A stretch of DNA of 64,000 nucleotides from CAZDXJ01 sp050303615 (GTDB lineage Bacteria > Pseudomonadota > Gammaproteobacteria > Methylococcales > Methylomonadaceae): the NCBI GenBank assembly GCA_050303615.1, contig JBNLCC010000086.1:62001-126000 (forward strand), in the 5' to 3' direction. Below, piece by piece: positions 34,243 to 44,207 of the stretch. The stretch's first letter is position 1; the number at the start of each line of letters is the position of its first letter. The notes under the pieces are model-generated. The model was not told the DNA's origin, made no database searches, and worked only from the letters and a program-made list of their open reading frames with translations. Both the position numbers and the translations under genes were made by a program.

Positions 34243-36336
34243 TTAAACTTCGGCATATTCGTTCGATTTTCCCAGCCAGCGTTCAATGAGCGGTTGTATT
34301 GCTTCGGGAGATTGATGCCGGATAAGATCGGCGGCATCACGGACCTGCGGCAGCAAGGCGGTGTCTCTGCCAAGGTCGGCAACTTTAAAGCGTATTTGGC
34401 CGGTTTGGCGTGTTCCCAACATTTCGCCCGGGCCACGCAATTGCAGGTCTTTTTCGGCAATTTCAAAACCGTCATTGGTTTCCCGCAGAATACTAAGGCG
34501 TTCGCGGGCGGTGGTTGATAATGGCGTTTGATACATTAGCAGACAGTAGCTGTCGCCCGGACCGCGTCCGACCCTGCCGCGCAACTGGTGCAATTGGGAA
34601 AGCCCCAGCCGTTCGGGATTTTCGATAATCATCAAGCCTGCATTCGGAACATCCACGCCGACTTCGATAACCGTTGTCGCCACCAGCAAATCGATCCGAT
34701 GCTGTTTGAAGTTCCGCATAATGAGTTCCTTTTCCGGTGCTTTCATTCTCCCGTGTACTAACGCCACCCGCACGCCCGGCAACGAGCGGGATAAGGTTTC
34801 CAGGGTTTTTTCGGCAGCTTCGCATTGCAAGGCTTCCGATTCTTCTATTAGAGTACAGACCCAATAGGCCTGCCGTCCCATATTGATCCAACCGTTGATT
34901 TTATCGATGACTTGTTGCCTGCGTTCTGCCGGGATAACGCTGGTAATTATCGGTTTTCTTCCCGGCGGTAGTTCATCGATGGTTGAAATATCCAGGTCGG
35001 AATAATTGAGCATCGCCAGGGTGCGCGGGATAGGGGTGGCTGTCATTACCAATTGATGTGGACGCCTTCCACCGATTCGGCCTTTTTCTCTCAACGCCAG
35101 GCGTTGATGAACGCCGAAGCGATGCTGCTCATCGATGATAACCAGACCGAGTTTGGAAAATACCACATCATCTTGAAAGAGTGCATGGGTGCCGATGACA
35201 ATGCCGGCGGTGCCTTGTTCAAGGTCCTCCAACAACTGTTTTCTTGGTATGCCTTTTAACTGCCCGGTGAGAAAACCGATGCGGATATTCCGTGTTCCAA
35301 ACCAAGCCTGAAAGTTTCGAAAGTGCTGTTCGGCCAATAATTCGGTCGGCGCCATAACCGCAGTCTGGTAACCTGCATTAATAGCCAGCAAAGCGGCGGC
35401 GGCACAAACGATGGTTTTTCCTGAGCCGACGTCTCCCTGGATCAGACGCATCATCGGTTTGCCGGTGCAGCAGTCGGCCTGCACTTCCTCGATGACGCGT
35501 TGTTGCGCCTTGGTCAGCGTGAAGGGCAGGGAACCGATAAATTGCGTCAGGATGGTTTTATCTATTTTTAGAGCCGGTGCTTGCAGCGATTGGTTCTGAA
35601 TTTTGCTTTGCTGCAGACTTAAGTGGTGGGCCAATAATTCTTCAAACGCCAATCGCTTTAATGCCGGCAGTGTGCCATTTTGCAATTCTTGCGCGACTGT
35701 ATCCCGATCCGGCGCATGCAGGCTGACGATTGCCTGGCGAAGCGCGGGTAGTTGCAAGCTGTTCCTCAGCGAAACGGGCAGCCAATCCGGTAAGGTGCTT
35801 GCAGCATTTTGGTAAACGCTTAACGCTTGTTTGATTGCATTTCTAAGCGTATTTTGCCGCACGCCTTCGGTCAATGAATACACTGGTGTCAGTGCTGTTT
35901 CAGTAATGCAGTCGTCTACGGTCGTAATGATTTTATAATCGGGATGGACCATTTCCAAACCGGCATAGCCGTACCTGACCTCACCAAAACAGCTCAGCAA
36001 TGTTCCTGTTTGCAACTGCATTTGCTGCTTGGCGCTGAAATGGAAAAACCGCAACGTCAGAAATCCCGTGCCGTCACTGATTCTGCAAAGCAAACTGCGC
36101 CGTCGGCCGTTCAAAACGTCAGTTATTGCTACGCGGCCGCAGATTAATGCGCTGACACCGGCATAAAGGGAACCGATCCGATAAATCCGGGTGCGGTCCT
36201 CATAGCGTAAAGGCAAATGAAACAACAAATCCACTATCCTGAAAATTTGTAATTTTTCCAGGCGGGATGCCGTTTGCCGGCCAATCCCGGCTAATGAAAC
36301 AACGGGTTGTTCAAGGATATCCCGCGCTTTTGTCAT
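34243..36336 (-). CDS. recG: ATP-dependent DNA helicase RecG
   Basis: A superfamily-2 helicase of 697 residues that remodels stalled replication forks and Holliday junctions. Domains in order: N-terminal wedge/OB domain (about 1-240), helicase domain 1 with Walker A GDVGSGKT and the DEQH box IIDEQHRFG, helicase domain 2 with ATTVIEVGVDVPNA and QLRGRVGRG, and the RecG C-terminal region. The start is ATG at 36336; TTG at 36354 is less likely. It is followed by the ubiC remnant and preceded by ridA and spoT, all on the minus strand, the order common in gammaproteobacteria. Confidence 0.95.
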   Translation of the reverse strand: MTKARDILEQPVVSLAGIGRQTASRLEKLQIFRIVDLLFHLPLRYEDRTRIYRIGSLYAGVSALICGRVAITDVLNGRRRSLLCRISDGTGFLTLRFFHFSAKQQMQLQTGTLLSCFGEVRYGYAGLEMVHPDYKIITTVDDCITETALTPVYSLTEGVRQNTLRNAIKQALSVYQNAASTLPDWLPVSLRNSLQLPALRQAIVSLHAPDRDTVAQELQNGTLPALKRLAFEELLAHHLSLQQSKIQNQSLQAPALKIDKTILTQFIGSLPFTLTKAQQRVIEEVQADCCTGKPMMRLIQGDVGSGKTIVCAAAALLAINAGYQTAVMAPTELLAEQHFRNFQAWFGTRNIRIGFLTGQLKGIPRKQLLEDLEQGTAGIVIGTHALFQDDVVFSKLGLVIIDEQHRFGVHQRLALREKGRIGGRRPHQLVMTATPIPRTLAMLNYSDLDISTIDELPPGRKPIITSVIPAERRQQVIDKINGWINMGRQAYWVCTLIEESEALQCEAAEKTLETLSRSLPGVRVALVHGRMKAPEKELIMRNFKQHRIDLLVATTVIEVGVDVPNAGLMIIENPERLGLSQLHQLRGRVGRGPGDSYCLLMYQTPLSTTARERLSILRETNDGFEIAEKDLQLRGPGEMLGTRQTGQIRFKVADLGRDTALLPQVRDAADLIRHQSPEAIQPLIERWLGKSNEYAEV

Positions 36337-36450
36337 TTGATTGCAAAGGAACAAGTATGCCGATGAAAGGCAAAATCCGGTTTCCGGCTACAGTACGACA
36401 TGCTGTCGTTTAATGCTTAACCAACCGGCTAAGTTGGAAAAGGACGTGTT

Positions 36451-36849
36451 TTAGGCATCATATTCCTGCCGGATTTGCATAATGGCATCCATTTCGACTG
36501 AGGCGTCTTTCGGTAATGCAGCAACGCCGACGACAGCCCGGGCAGGATAAGGTTGTTGAAAATATTGTCCCATTATTTCATTCACGATGGGGAAATCAGC
36601 TAAATCGGTTAAGTAGACATTCAACTTCACAATATCGTTGAGATTTCCGCCGGCAGCGGTTGCAACTGCCGTTAGGTTGTCTAACACCCGCCGTATTTGA
36701 ACGGAAATATCTCCGGTAACCAAATTCATTGTCCGCGGGTCTAAGGGTATTTGGCCCGACAGGTAAACCGTTTCATCAATTTTTACAGCTTGGGAATAAG
36801 TTCCTATGGCTTGCGGGGCTTGGTCGGTATGCGTGATTATTTTGTTCAT
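36451..36849 (-). CDS. ridA: RidA family reactive intermediate/imine deaminase
   Basis: A small trimeric YjgF/YER057c/UK114 protein of 132 residues. Family knowledge: RidA hydrolyses reactive enamine/imine intermediates from PLP enzymes such as threonine dehydratase. Seen: the N-terminal AIGTYSQAVKIDETVYLSGQ, the catalytic Arg in PYPARAVVGVAALP, and the C-terminal VEMDAIM. It starts 22 bases after the spoT stop and precedes recG, a common gammaproteobacterial arrangement. Confidence 0.94.
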   Translation of the reverse strand: MNKIITHTDQAPQAIGTYSQAVKIDETVYLSGQIPLDPRTMNLVTGDISVQIRRVLDNLTAVATAAGGNLNDIVKLNVYLTDLADFPIVNEIMGQYFQQPYPARAVVGVAALPKDASVEMDAIMQIRQEYDA

Positions 36850-36870
36850 GAAAATTATCCTGCAATATAG

Positions 36871-39039
36871 CTAGGCTTTGACTCGCGTAATTTTTAAAAC
36901 AATAAACAATTTTTTTAATTTACGTATGATGTTGGCAAGGTGAATCCGGTCTCTCACGGTCAAAGTAATCAAATCGATTGAAACCCGGTCATCCTGGTCG
37001 ACCACGGTAATATTCTCGATATTGGAGTCCATGCCGGAGATGGTGGATGCAACGGTCGCCAACGTACCACGTTGATTCAATAATTCGATGCGGATTTCGG
37101 TCGGGAATTCGCCGCTGACTTCGTTGCTCCATTCAACGTCCAGCCAACTGGTTTGTTTTTTTCGGGTGTCCTGGCTGTTACGGCACTCCTGGTGATGGAC
37201 GACGATGCCTCTACCCGGATTGAAATAGCCGATGATCGGGTCGCCGGGAATAGGACGGCAGCATTTTGCCAAGGTGACCACCATGCCTTCGGTACCTTTT
37301 ATCATTAACGGCGTTTCAACGCCTTTAACATCATCGGCCAACTTCACTGCGACATGGACATCGTCCTGGCATAAACGTTTGGCAACCAGGAACGGCATGC
37401 GGTTGCCTAATCCGATATCTTCCAGCAATTGATCGATCGATTTCAACGACAATGCATCGAGTAATTGTTGAAGATGAGTATCCGGCAGCTGATCGAGATG
37501 CAGGCCCATCGCCTGAAGTTCCTTTTCCAATAATCGGCGGCCCAGGCTAATAGCTTCCTGTTGTTTAAAATGTTTGAGGTAAGTGCGAATCCCTGTCCGG
37601 GCTTTGGCGGTTACCACATAGTTGAGCCAGAGTGGGTTCGGTCTGGCCCAGGATGCGGTAATCACTTCAACGGTAACGCCGTTTTCCAGCTTGGTTTGCA
37701 AAGGCACAAGACGCTTGTCGAGTCGTGCCGAAACACAGGAATTACCGATATCGGTATGTACTGCATAGGCAAAATCGACAATTGTTGCTCCGCGGGGCAA
37801 CTTAATAATGCCGCCTTGCGGCGTAAAAACGAACGTTTCCTGGGGAAATAAATCGATTTTCAGGTTATCGATAAATTCAAGGGAATTACCGGCGGAATTA
37901 TGAATTTCCATCAAATCCCTGATCCATTCATTGGCCAGGGAATGGAATTGAGAGGATTTTTCATCGTCGGATTTATACAACCAATGCGAAGCGATGCCAG
38001 ACTCGGCGATACGGTCCATTTGGAAGGTTCTGATCTGTATTTCCAACGGGACCCCGTAAGGTCCGAGCAGCACGGTATGCAGCGACTGGTAACCGTTAAT
38101 CTTGGGCAGCGCGATATAATCCTTAAAACGGCCGGGTATCGGTTTATAGAGATTATGCATTATCCCTAAGATCCGGTAGCAAGTATCAACCTGGTCACAA
38201 TAAATTCTGAAGGCATAAACATCGAAAACATCGGAAAAAGAGATTTTTTTAACCAACATTTTTTGGTAAATGCTGTAAACATTTTTTTCCCTGCCGGCAA
38301 CGTCACAGGCCAAACCGGCTTCCTTCAAACGATTTTTTATCGTGGACTCTATTGTTTCGACTATTTCGCGGCGGTTGCCGCGTGCTTTTTTAACCGCGTT
38401 CTTGAGGATTCTGCTGCGCATCGGATACATCGCCGCAAATCCCAGCGATTCCAGCTCATGCCGCACTTTGTTCATACCCAGCCGGTTCGCGATGGGTGCA
38501 TAAATGTCCAATGTCTCCTTGGCAATCCGATATTTTTTTTTTGCCGGCATGACACCCAGTGTCCTCATGTTATGCAACCGGTCGGCAAGTTTAACCATAA
38601 TCACCCTGAGGTCACGGGTCATGGCCAGAAACATTTTTCGGACGTTTTCCGCCTGGGTCTCCGCTCGGGATTTATTGTCAATCTGGGTTAACTTGGTAAC
38701 GCCGTCGACTAAATCCGCGACCTCTTTGTTGAAAATCCGGCTGAGATCCTGTTTGGTTACCGATGTGTCTTCAAGTACATCGTGCAGGATGGCGGCCATA
38801 ATGCCGTTAACATCCATGTGCGTTTCAGCCAAAATAATGGCGACGGTTAGCGGATGGCAAATGTAGGCTTCACCGCTGACCCGGTAATGACCGGCATGTG
38901 CCGCTGCACCGAATTCATAGGAGTGGACGACCTGGTCGATTTGAGACTGATCCAAATAACCGCTTAGCACAAGGCAAAGACGCCTCACCAGTTTGTCCTG
39001 GGGCTGTTCGGTGGCTATATGTTGGGACAGCTCAACCAT
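36871..39039 (-). CDS. spoT: Bifunctional (p)ppGpp synthase/hydrolase SpoT
   Basis: The RelA/SpoT stringent-response enzyme, 722 residues. Domains: HD hydrolase (about 1-200) with an intact HDVLEDT motif, synthetase domain with KINGYQSLHTVLLGP and EIQIRTFQMDRIAE, TGS domain starting at FVFTPQGGIIKLPRGAT, a helical region, and a C-terminal ACT domain. The intact HD site means hydrolase activity is expected; some gammaproteobacterial SpoT have weak synthetase activity. It is 28 bases behind rpoZ, the usual rpoZ-spoT order, but gmk is not upstream of rpoZ here. Confidence 0.95.
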   Translation of the reverse strand: MVELSQHIATEQPQDKLVRRLCLVLSGYLDQSQIDQVVHSYEFGAAAHAGHYRVSGEAYICHPLTVAIILAETHMDVNGIMAAILHDVLEDTSVTKQDLSRIFNKEVADLVDGVTKLTQIDNKSRAETQAENVRKMFLAMTRDLRVIMVKLADRLHNMRTLGVMPAKKKYRIAKETLDIYAPIANRLGMNKVRHELESLGFAAMYPMRSRILKNAVKKARGNRREIVETIESTIKNRLKEAGLACDVAGREKNVYSIYQKMLVKKISFSDVFDVYAFRIYCDQVDTCYRILGIMHNLYKPIPGRFKDYIALPKINGYQSLHTVLLGPYGVPLEIQIRTFQMDRIAESGIASHWLYKSDDEKSSQFHSLANEWIRDLMEIHNSAGNSLEFIDNLKIDLFPQETFVFTPQGGIIKLPRGATIVDFAYAVHTDIGNSCVSARLDKRLVPLQTKLENGVTVEVITASWARPNPLWLNYVVTAKARTGIRTYLKHFKQQEAISLGRRLLEKELQAMGLHLDQLPDTHLQQLLDALSLKSIDQLLEDIGLGNRMPFLVAKRLCQDDVHVAVKLADDVKGVETPLMIKGTEGMVVTLAKCCRPIPGDPIIGYFNPGRGIVVHHQECRNSQDTRKKQTSWLDVEWSNEVSGEFPTEIRIELLNQRGTLATVASTISGMDSNIENITVVDQDDRVSIDLITLTVRDRIHLANIIRKLKKLFIVLKITRVKA

Positions 39040-39067
39040 GAGAGGTATGATTAGGTAAGTTCGGTAA

Positions 39068-39301
39068 TCAGGCCAGGGTTGTATCTATTTCACCGACGGC
39101 ATGAAGTATTTCCACATTTTCATCATTAACATGGCCGGCGGCGATTTCGCGTAATGCGACGACAGTATCCTTATCTTTGCCTCTTTCTACAAATTCGTCC
39201 GCGCCTTTGTTTAATTGCCGCGCTCTTTTGCTGGCCAATAAAACTAATTTAAAACGGTTTTCAACATGTTCCAAACAATCTTCTACGGTTACTCTAGCCA
39301 T
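39068..39301 (-). CDS. rpoZ: RNA polymerase omega subunit
   Basis: The 77-residue omega chain that aids assembly of RNA polymerase around beta-prime and forms part of a ppGpp site. Seen: MARVTVEDCLEHVENRFKLV and ASKRARQLNKGAD, the family signature, then VVALREIAAGHV. The start is ATG at 39301. It precedes spoT as expected. Confidence 0.95.
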   Translation of the reverse strand: MARVTVEDCLEHVENRFKLVLLASKRARQLNKGADEFVERGKDKDTVVALREIAAGHVNDENVEILHAVGEIDTTLA

Positions 39302-39565
39302 ATGAAATGCCTCTCTTCGTAATACAAATAAAATATAGGCCGAGACGGGTCGGCCAATCGTAACTATAAAAATTCCGCGCAATCAAAAAGGCAGTATAAA
39401 AATATCCGCTCATACAGTGGTCAGACGCCGGGATATTGCCTATCAAAGATTCGCTGGTTCATTCGCAAACCCACGATGACGCTTTGCCGGAGCAATGCGG
39501 TATTTGCGGTTTGCTGAAAGCCCATACTACATACTATATAAGTATAGAGCTATTTTTTAATCAAT

Positions 39566-40738
39566 TTATCCGCGTTGTTTTAAGATTGCAACGGCGGGAA
39601 GTTCTTTTCCTTCAAGAAATTCAAGGAAGGCACCGCCACCTGTGGAAGTGTAGGATACCCCTTCATTAATTCCGTATTTATCGATTGCCGCCAGTGTATC
39701 GCCTCCGCCGGCGATTGAAAAGGCCTCACTTTCAGCGATTGCTGCACCAAGGGTGCGTGTGCCTTCGCCGAATTGATCAATTTCAAACACACCAACCGGG
39801 CCGTTCCAGACAATCGTTCCGGCATTTTTCAGCATGTCCGCGTATTGTTGTGCAGTTTGCGGGCCGATATCCAGTATCAAGTCATCAGCGTCGACGTCCG
39901 ATACATTTTTTATCGTGGCTGCAGCTGTGTCTGAAAATTCTTTGGCGCAAACAACATCGACGGGGGTTGGAATAGACGCGCCTTTTTGTTCGGCCATGGC
40001 GACCAGTTGCTTTGCTTCTTCAATCAGATCCTGTTCGTAAAGCGAGTTACCGACCGGAAAGCCGGCCGCGGCAATAAAGGTATTGGCAATTCCACCGCCG
40101 ACAATCAATTGATCAACTTTGTCGGACAGCGATTTCAAAACTGTTAATTTGGTGGAAACTTTCGAGCCGCCGACAATCGCCACTAACGGCCTTGCCGGTG
40201 CATCCAGTGCTTTGCCTAATGCATCCAATTCGCTTGACAATAAAGGTCCGGCACAGGCAATTGGGGCATATTGGGCGACGCTATACGTTGACGCCTGCGC
40301 GCGATGGGCGGTGCCGAAAGCATCCATGACGTAGATGTCGCATAACGCAGCCATTTTCTTACCGAGTTCGGCATCATTTTTCTTTTCCCCGACGTTAAAG
40401 CGGACATTTTCACAGAGGACGACCTCTCCCGGTTCGACGGTTACGCCTTCCAGCCAGTCTTTTTGCAAACGAACCGGTTTTCCCAACAATTCGGACATGC
40501 GCTCGGCGACCGGCTTTAACGAATACTGCTCATCGTACTCTCCCTCCACCGGCCGTCCTAAATGCGACATCAGAATTACTCCGGCCCCGCTCTGCAAAGC
40601 CATCTCCACGGTAGGCAGACTGGCTCGAATACGAATGTCACTGGTGACGGCGCCGTCCTTAACCGGTACATTCAGGTCCTGACGAATCAGCACGCGTTTT
40701 CCGTTTAAATCCAATTCCGCCATTTTTTTTATCGGCAT
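39566..40738 (-). CDS. pgk: Phosphoglycerate kinase
   Basis: The glycolytic and gluconeogenic enzyme that transfers phosphate between 1,3-bisphosphoglycerate and ADP, 390 residues. Seen: RVLIRQDLNVPVKDG at the N-terminus (substrate Asp and Asn), ILMSHLGRP, VAIVGGSKVSTKL, VWNGPVGVFEIDQFG and the ATP-binding AIAGGGDTLAAI-like end (read here as SIAGGGDTLAAID). The start is ATG at 40738 or a second Met (40723) five codons in. No gap or pyk/fba neighbour is present in the window. Confidence 0.95.
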   Translation of the reverse strand: MPIKKMAELDLNGKRVLIRQDLNVPVKDGAVTSDIRIRASLPTVEMALQSGAGVILMSHLGRPVEGEYDEQYSLKPVAERMSELLGKPVRLQKDWLEGVTVEPGEVVLCENVRFNVGEKKNDAELGKKMAALCDIYVMDAFGTAHRAQASTYSVAQYAPIACAGPLLSSELDALGKALDAPARPLVAIVGGSKVSTKLTVLKSLSDKVDQLIVGGGIANTFIAAAGFPVGNSLYEQDLIEEAKQLVAMAEQKGASIPTPVDVVCAKEFSDTAAATIKNVSDVDADDLILDIGPQTAQQYADMLKNAGTIVWNGPVGVFEIDQFGEGTRTLGAAIAESEAFSIAGGGDTLAAIDKYGINEGVSYTSTGGGAFLEFLEGKELPAVAILKQRG

Positions 40739-41099
40739 TTTTATCTCCAGGAATTATCTTTTTTGTAAAATTGTTAATACACTGATACGCTGTACCGTGA
40801 AGTTTTTTAAGTTTCGAGCGGAAACTTTGTTGCTAACGGCACTATTATAAATTGTTTAACGATTTTTAGCTCGACTTCCAAAATGGAGGAACATTCGGCA
40901 TGGGTGGAAGAATTGATCGTTATTATTTTCGCCTATCGGATTTCGGTAACAGGTTGTCTTGTCCTGTTGTTGCGGATTTTTGAATTGGAGGACAAAAAAA
41001 TCGGAAAAATTTGGTATGCCAACGTTTTGTAATGAATATTTGTATGACTCGGCGATGCAATCGATATTACAATGTCTGGATTAACAGTCAGCGGAAGTG
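40739..41099. other. Intergenic region between pgk and the sensor-cyclase gene
   Basis: About 360 bases carrying the divergent promoters of pgk (minus) and the diguanylate cyclase (plus). AAGTTTC (40809-40815) and GAAACTT (40821-40827) form a small inverted repeat around GAGCG, which could be an operator or a hairpin in the pgk leader. I see no small gene. Confidence 0.5.
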
Positions 41100-42899
41100 A
41101 TGCAGCGTATGGATGCTGATAAAATTAACGATAACGATTTAACTAAATTTCCGGTCGAGCTTGCAGAGCGCGTTTGGTGGGTTGGTCACGTCCAGCAGGA
41201 TGATAATTTTCAGTGCCATGTGTATCTGATCGAACAGGGAGATCAATCGGTGCTGCTGGACCCGGGGTCGAAGCTGACTTTTGCCAATACGCTGAGCAAA
41301 ATTGAACAGATTATTCCATTCACCCAGATACGCTATTTCATTTGCCATCACCAGGACCCCGATATCACAGGCGCATTATCGCTTATCGATGCAATGAACT
41401 GTCGGGATGATGCGGTTATCATCTCGCATTGGCGTGCCCATGCGCTGTTGAAGCATTATGCGCTCAATATGCCTTTTTGGTTGATTGAAGAGCACGATTG
41501 GCAATTGCAATTACAAGACCGGCTATTGAAATTCATTTTTACGCCATATGCTCATTTTCCAGGCGCTTTTTGTACGTTCGATACGCTGAGCGGAGCGATG
41601 TTTTCCAGTGACTTGTTCGGCGGTTTTACTGAACGGTTTTCTCTGGTTGCACAAGATGAAAGTTATTTTGAATGTTTGAGGCCATTCCATGAGCACTACA
41701 TGCCGAGTCGGGATGTGCTGTGTTATGCGCTGATGCAATTGGAGCAGCATCCGATTAAAATTATTCTGCCCCAGCACGGTTCAATTATTCCGCAGCAGTT
41801 GGTCGATTATATGATTAGCCGATTGAAGCAGTTGGATTGCGGGCTTTTTTTATTGACGCGTAATAAAACCGATATTCAACGCTTATCACAACTTAACCAA
41901 ACGCTGCGGGATATCGCTCACACCATGATAGTTACCCGGGATTTTAAGGATTTTGCGGTAAAATTATTGGAGATGACGCAGCGAGTGTTACCGGTACAAT
42001 CACTGGAGTTCTATTCAGCGACAGAAAACGGATCGTTGCTGCACTTTGCACCGCATAACCGTTACCGTGGCTATCCCGCTGAAAAGGCGATACCGTTTAC
42101 GGATCTTATCGGAAAAGACAGTAAATATTGGCATGATAATGAATCCGACAGTTATAAATTGATCCAACTGCCTAATGCTGATCAGCGTGAGCGCCACTGT
42201 ATATTGTTGCCTTTGTATTCTCCCAGTGAGGGGAAAATTCACGCGATGGTCATCATGCACTTATCCAGGCGTGTTTTGCCGGGCAGGGATTTATCTCAAT
42301 TGATAGAAGAATTAGCGTTGCCGCTAGAAGTCGCACTAGAGCGCGAAACGATCTACCGGACTTTGGATTTGGAAAAACAACGGATCTATGAACTGTCGAT
42401 CCATGATCCGCTTACCGGGCTATATACCAGGCAATATATGCACGATACTATACAGCGCTTGTTTGCCATTCATGATCGGGACAAAAACGCGCAGGTTGCC
42501 GCTGCCATGGTTGATGTCGATCACTTTAAGAATTTCAACGATACCTACGGACATAATCAAGGAGACGAGGTCTTGCGCGAGATCGCCAAAAAAATAATGC
42601 AGAGTATTCGCGAAGGCGATATCGCGGTGCGCCTGGGCGGAGAAGAAATTATCGTGTTTGTCGTCGGAAAATCAGCAAGCAATATTGAACAATTGGGGGA
42701 GCACATACGGCATAATGTTGCTACGATGACATTGGCAAAGCTTTTATCCGGAACGTCAATTACAGTCAGCATTGGTGTTGCAGTTAGGCGCCGGCACGAA
42801 AAATTAATTGACTTTATAGGACGTGTAGACAGAGCGCTATACCAGGCTAAAAACAGCGGACGTAACCAGGTTTGTTTCGCGGACGACAGTGAAGATTAG
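41100..42899 (+). CDS. Diguanylate cyclase with N-terminal di-iron metallo-beta-lactamase-fold sensor domain
   Basis: A multidomain protein of 599 residues. Residues about 15-260 resemble the flavodiiron/ODP metallo-beta-lactamase fold with candidate iron ligands His84, Asp86 and Asp88 (HHQDPDITG), His152 (YAHFPG), Asp171 (SSDLFGG) and His226 (PQHGSI). A GAF-like region follows (about 280-420). The C-terminal GGDEF domain has MVDVDHFKNFNDTYGHNQGD, the active-site motif LGGEEI, and the inhibitory I-site RxxD as REGD five residues before it. Family knowledge: ODP-type di-iron domains bind oxygen, so this is likely an oxygen- or redox-responsive cyclic-di-GMP synthase (inference). No membrane segment is seen. 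Start at ATG 41100; a GTG three bases earlier is possible. Confidence 0.85.
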   Translation: MQRMDADKINDNDLTKFPVELAERVWWVGHVQQDDNFQCHVYLIEQGDQSVLLDPGSKLTFANTLSKIEQIIPFTQIRYFICHHQDPDITGALSLIDAMNCRDDAVIISHWRAHALLKHYALNMPFWLIEEHDWQLQLQDRLLKFIFTPYAHFPGAFCTFDTLSGAMFSSDLFGGFTERFSLVAQDESYFECLRPFHEHYMPSRDVLCYALMQLEQHPIKIILPQHGSIIPQQLVDYMISRLKQLDCGLFLLTRNKTDIQRLSQLNQTLRDIAHTMIVTRDFKDFAVKLLEMTQRVLPVQSLEFYSATENGSLLHFAPHNRYRGYPAEKAIPFTDLIGKDSKYWHDNESDSYKLIQLPNADQRERHCILLPLYSPSEGKIHAMVIMHLSRRVLPGRDLSQLIEELALPLEVALERETIYRTLDLEKQRIYELSIHDPLTGLYTRQYMHDTIQRLFAIHDRDKNAQVAAAMVDVDHFKNFNDTYGHNQGDEVLREIAKKIMQSIREGDIAVRLGGEEIIVFVVGKSASNIEQLGEHIRHNVATMTLAKLLSGTSITVSIGVAVRRRHEKLIDFIGRVDRALYQAKNSGRNQVCFADDSED

Positions 42900-43004
42900 T
42901 ATTGTTGAAAATAGGGCGAGCAAATACGCTATTGCCGCCAGCGGGCAGTGAAAACTGCTTGACTATCGGTTTTTAATGATGAGTAAAACAGGAGTGGCGG
43001 GACC

Positions 43005-44051
43005 ATGGGAATTCGATTAGGTGAAATTGCTGAGAAAATTAATGCGGTCCTCGTTGGCGGGGCGAGCGAGCAGATTATTAAAGGGGCGGCTGCGCTCAAT
43101 AGTGCGACCGGCAGCGATATCAGTTTCCTTTCCAACCCGAAATATGCCAAGGACGCCGCCAGAACTGACGCGGCGGCGGTCCTTGTTGCCAAGGACATGC
43201 CTGAAATAAAGGCGGCAAAACTGATTACTGCAAATCCCTATCTTGGTTGGGCCCGCGTGCTTGAACTATTCGTTCCTGACCGTTCGGCTTCATTACCCAG
43301 AGCTATTCACGCTTCGGCCGTTGTCGATACTTCGGCAGATATCGGTGCCGGCGTTCATGTTGGGGCGAATGTTTTTGTCGGCAGAAATACGGTAATCGGT
43401 GATAACTGCATGATTCATGCCGGTGTGGTCATCGAAGAAAATTGTACGTTGTTGCGCAATGTTGAAATACATCCGAACTCAGTGGTGCATTACGGCAGTT
43501 ATATTGGCAATAACTGTGTTATCTGGTCCAATGCGGTCATTGGTGCCTACGGTTTCGGCAATGCCAGGGACGGCAGTCGCTATGTCGGAATCCCCCAGCT
43601 GGGTGGTACGATCTTGGAGGATGACGTCAGTATTGGCGCGGGTGCAACGATAGACAGAGGGGCAATTGATGACACCATCATCCGGCGGGGCGCAAAAATA
43701 GATAATCAGGTGATGATCGCCCATAATGTTGAAATTGGAGAGGATACCGCGATAGCGTCGCAGACCGGAATATCCGGTAGTGCCAAGATCGGGAACCGAG
43801 TCGTTATAGCCGGGCAGGCCGGTTTTGTCGGTCATATCACTATCGGTGATGATTCATTTGTCGGTGCTAAAGCCGGCATTTCAAAGTCATTTCCGCCCGG
43901 CTCTAAAATTTCCGGCTATCCGGCAAGAAATTTGATGGATGTCAGGCGTAGCGATGCCGCGCTGGTCAATCTTCCGGAACTTGTCAAAAAAGTTCGTGAA
44001 TTAGAGCAGTTAGTTAAGCAACTTTCCCCTGCCGGCAACGGTCCTAAATAA
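43005..44051 (+). CDS. lpxD: UDP-3-O-(3-hydroxyacyl)glucosamine N-acyltransferase LpxD
   Basis: The third step of lipid A synthesis, 348 residues. The N-terminal uridine-binding domain (about 1-100) is followed by a left-handed beta-helix of hexapeptide repeats (IHASAVVDTSADIGAGVHVG and onward), with the catalytic His in IAHNVEIGEDTAIASQ, and a C-terminal helix (LVKKVRELEQLVKQL). The gene stands alone, not in the usual lpxD-fabZ-lpxA-lpxB cluster, so it may be an extra copy. ATG at 43005 follows a GGAG-type site (AGGAG about 14 bases upstream). Confidence 0.9.
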   Translation: MGIRLGEIAEKINAVLVGGASEQIIKGAAALNSATGSDISFLSNPKYAKDAARTDAAAVLVAKDMPEIKAAKLITANPYLGWARVLELFVPDRSASLPRAIHASAVVDTSADIGAGVHVGANVFVGRNTVIGDNCMIHAGVVIEENCTLLRNVEIHPNSVVHYGSYIGNNCVIWSNAVIGAYGFGNARDGSRYVGIPQLGGTILEDDVSIGAGATIDRGAIDDTIIRRGAKIDNQVMIAHNVEIGEDTAIASQTGISGSAKIGNRVVIAGQAGFVGHITIGDDSFVGAKAGISKSFPPGSKISGYPARNLMDVRRSDAALVNLPELVKKVRELEQLVKQLSPAGNGPK

Positions 44052-44207
44052 CCGGGATTTAGCCGTTGTTCGTTTTTTGTTCGTATACGATTTCAAGTTT
44101 GTATCGGAAAGGAGTAAAATAACTAGTTTTGATAAATCGAACCGGTAATACAGTTTTACCCGATTTTCAAGGGTATTGGTTCCATAGCAATAAAACAGTA
44201 GAAAAAT

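Noticed and set aside
39436..39669. 77-codon plus-strand frame between rpoZ and pgk
   Set aside because: Half of it is antisense to pgk, there is no ribosome site, and the sequence is not protein-like.
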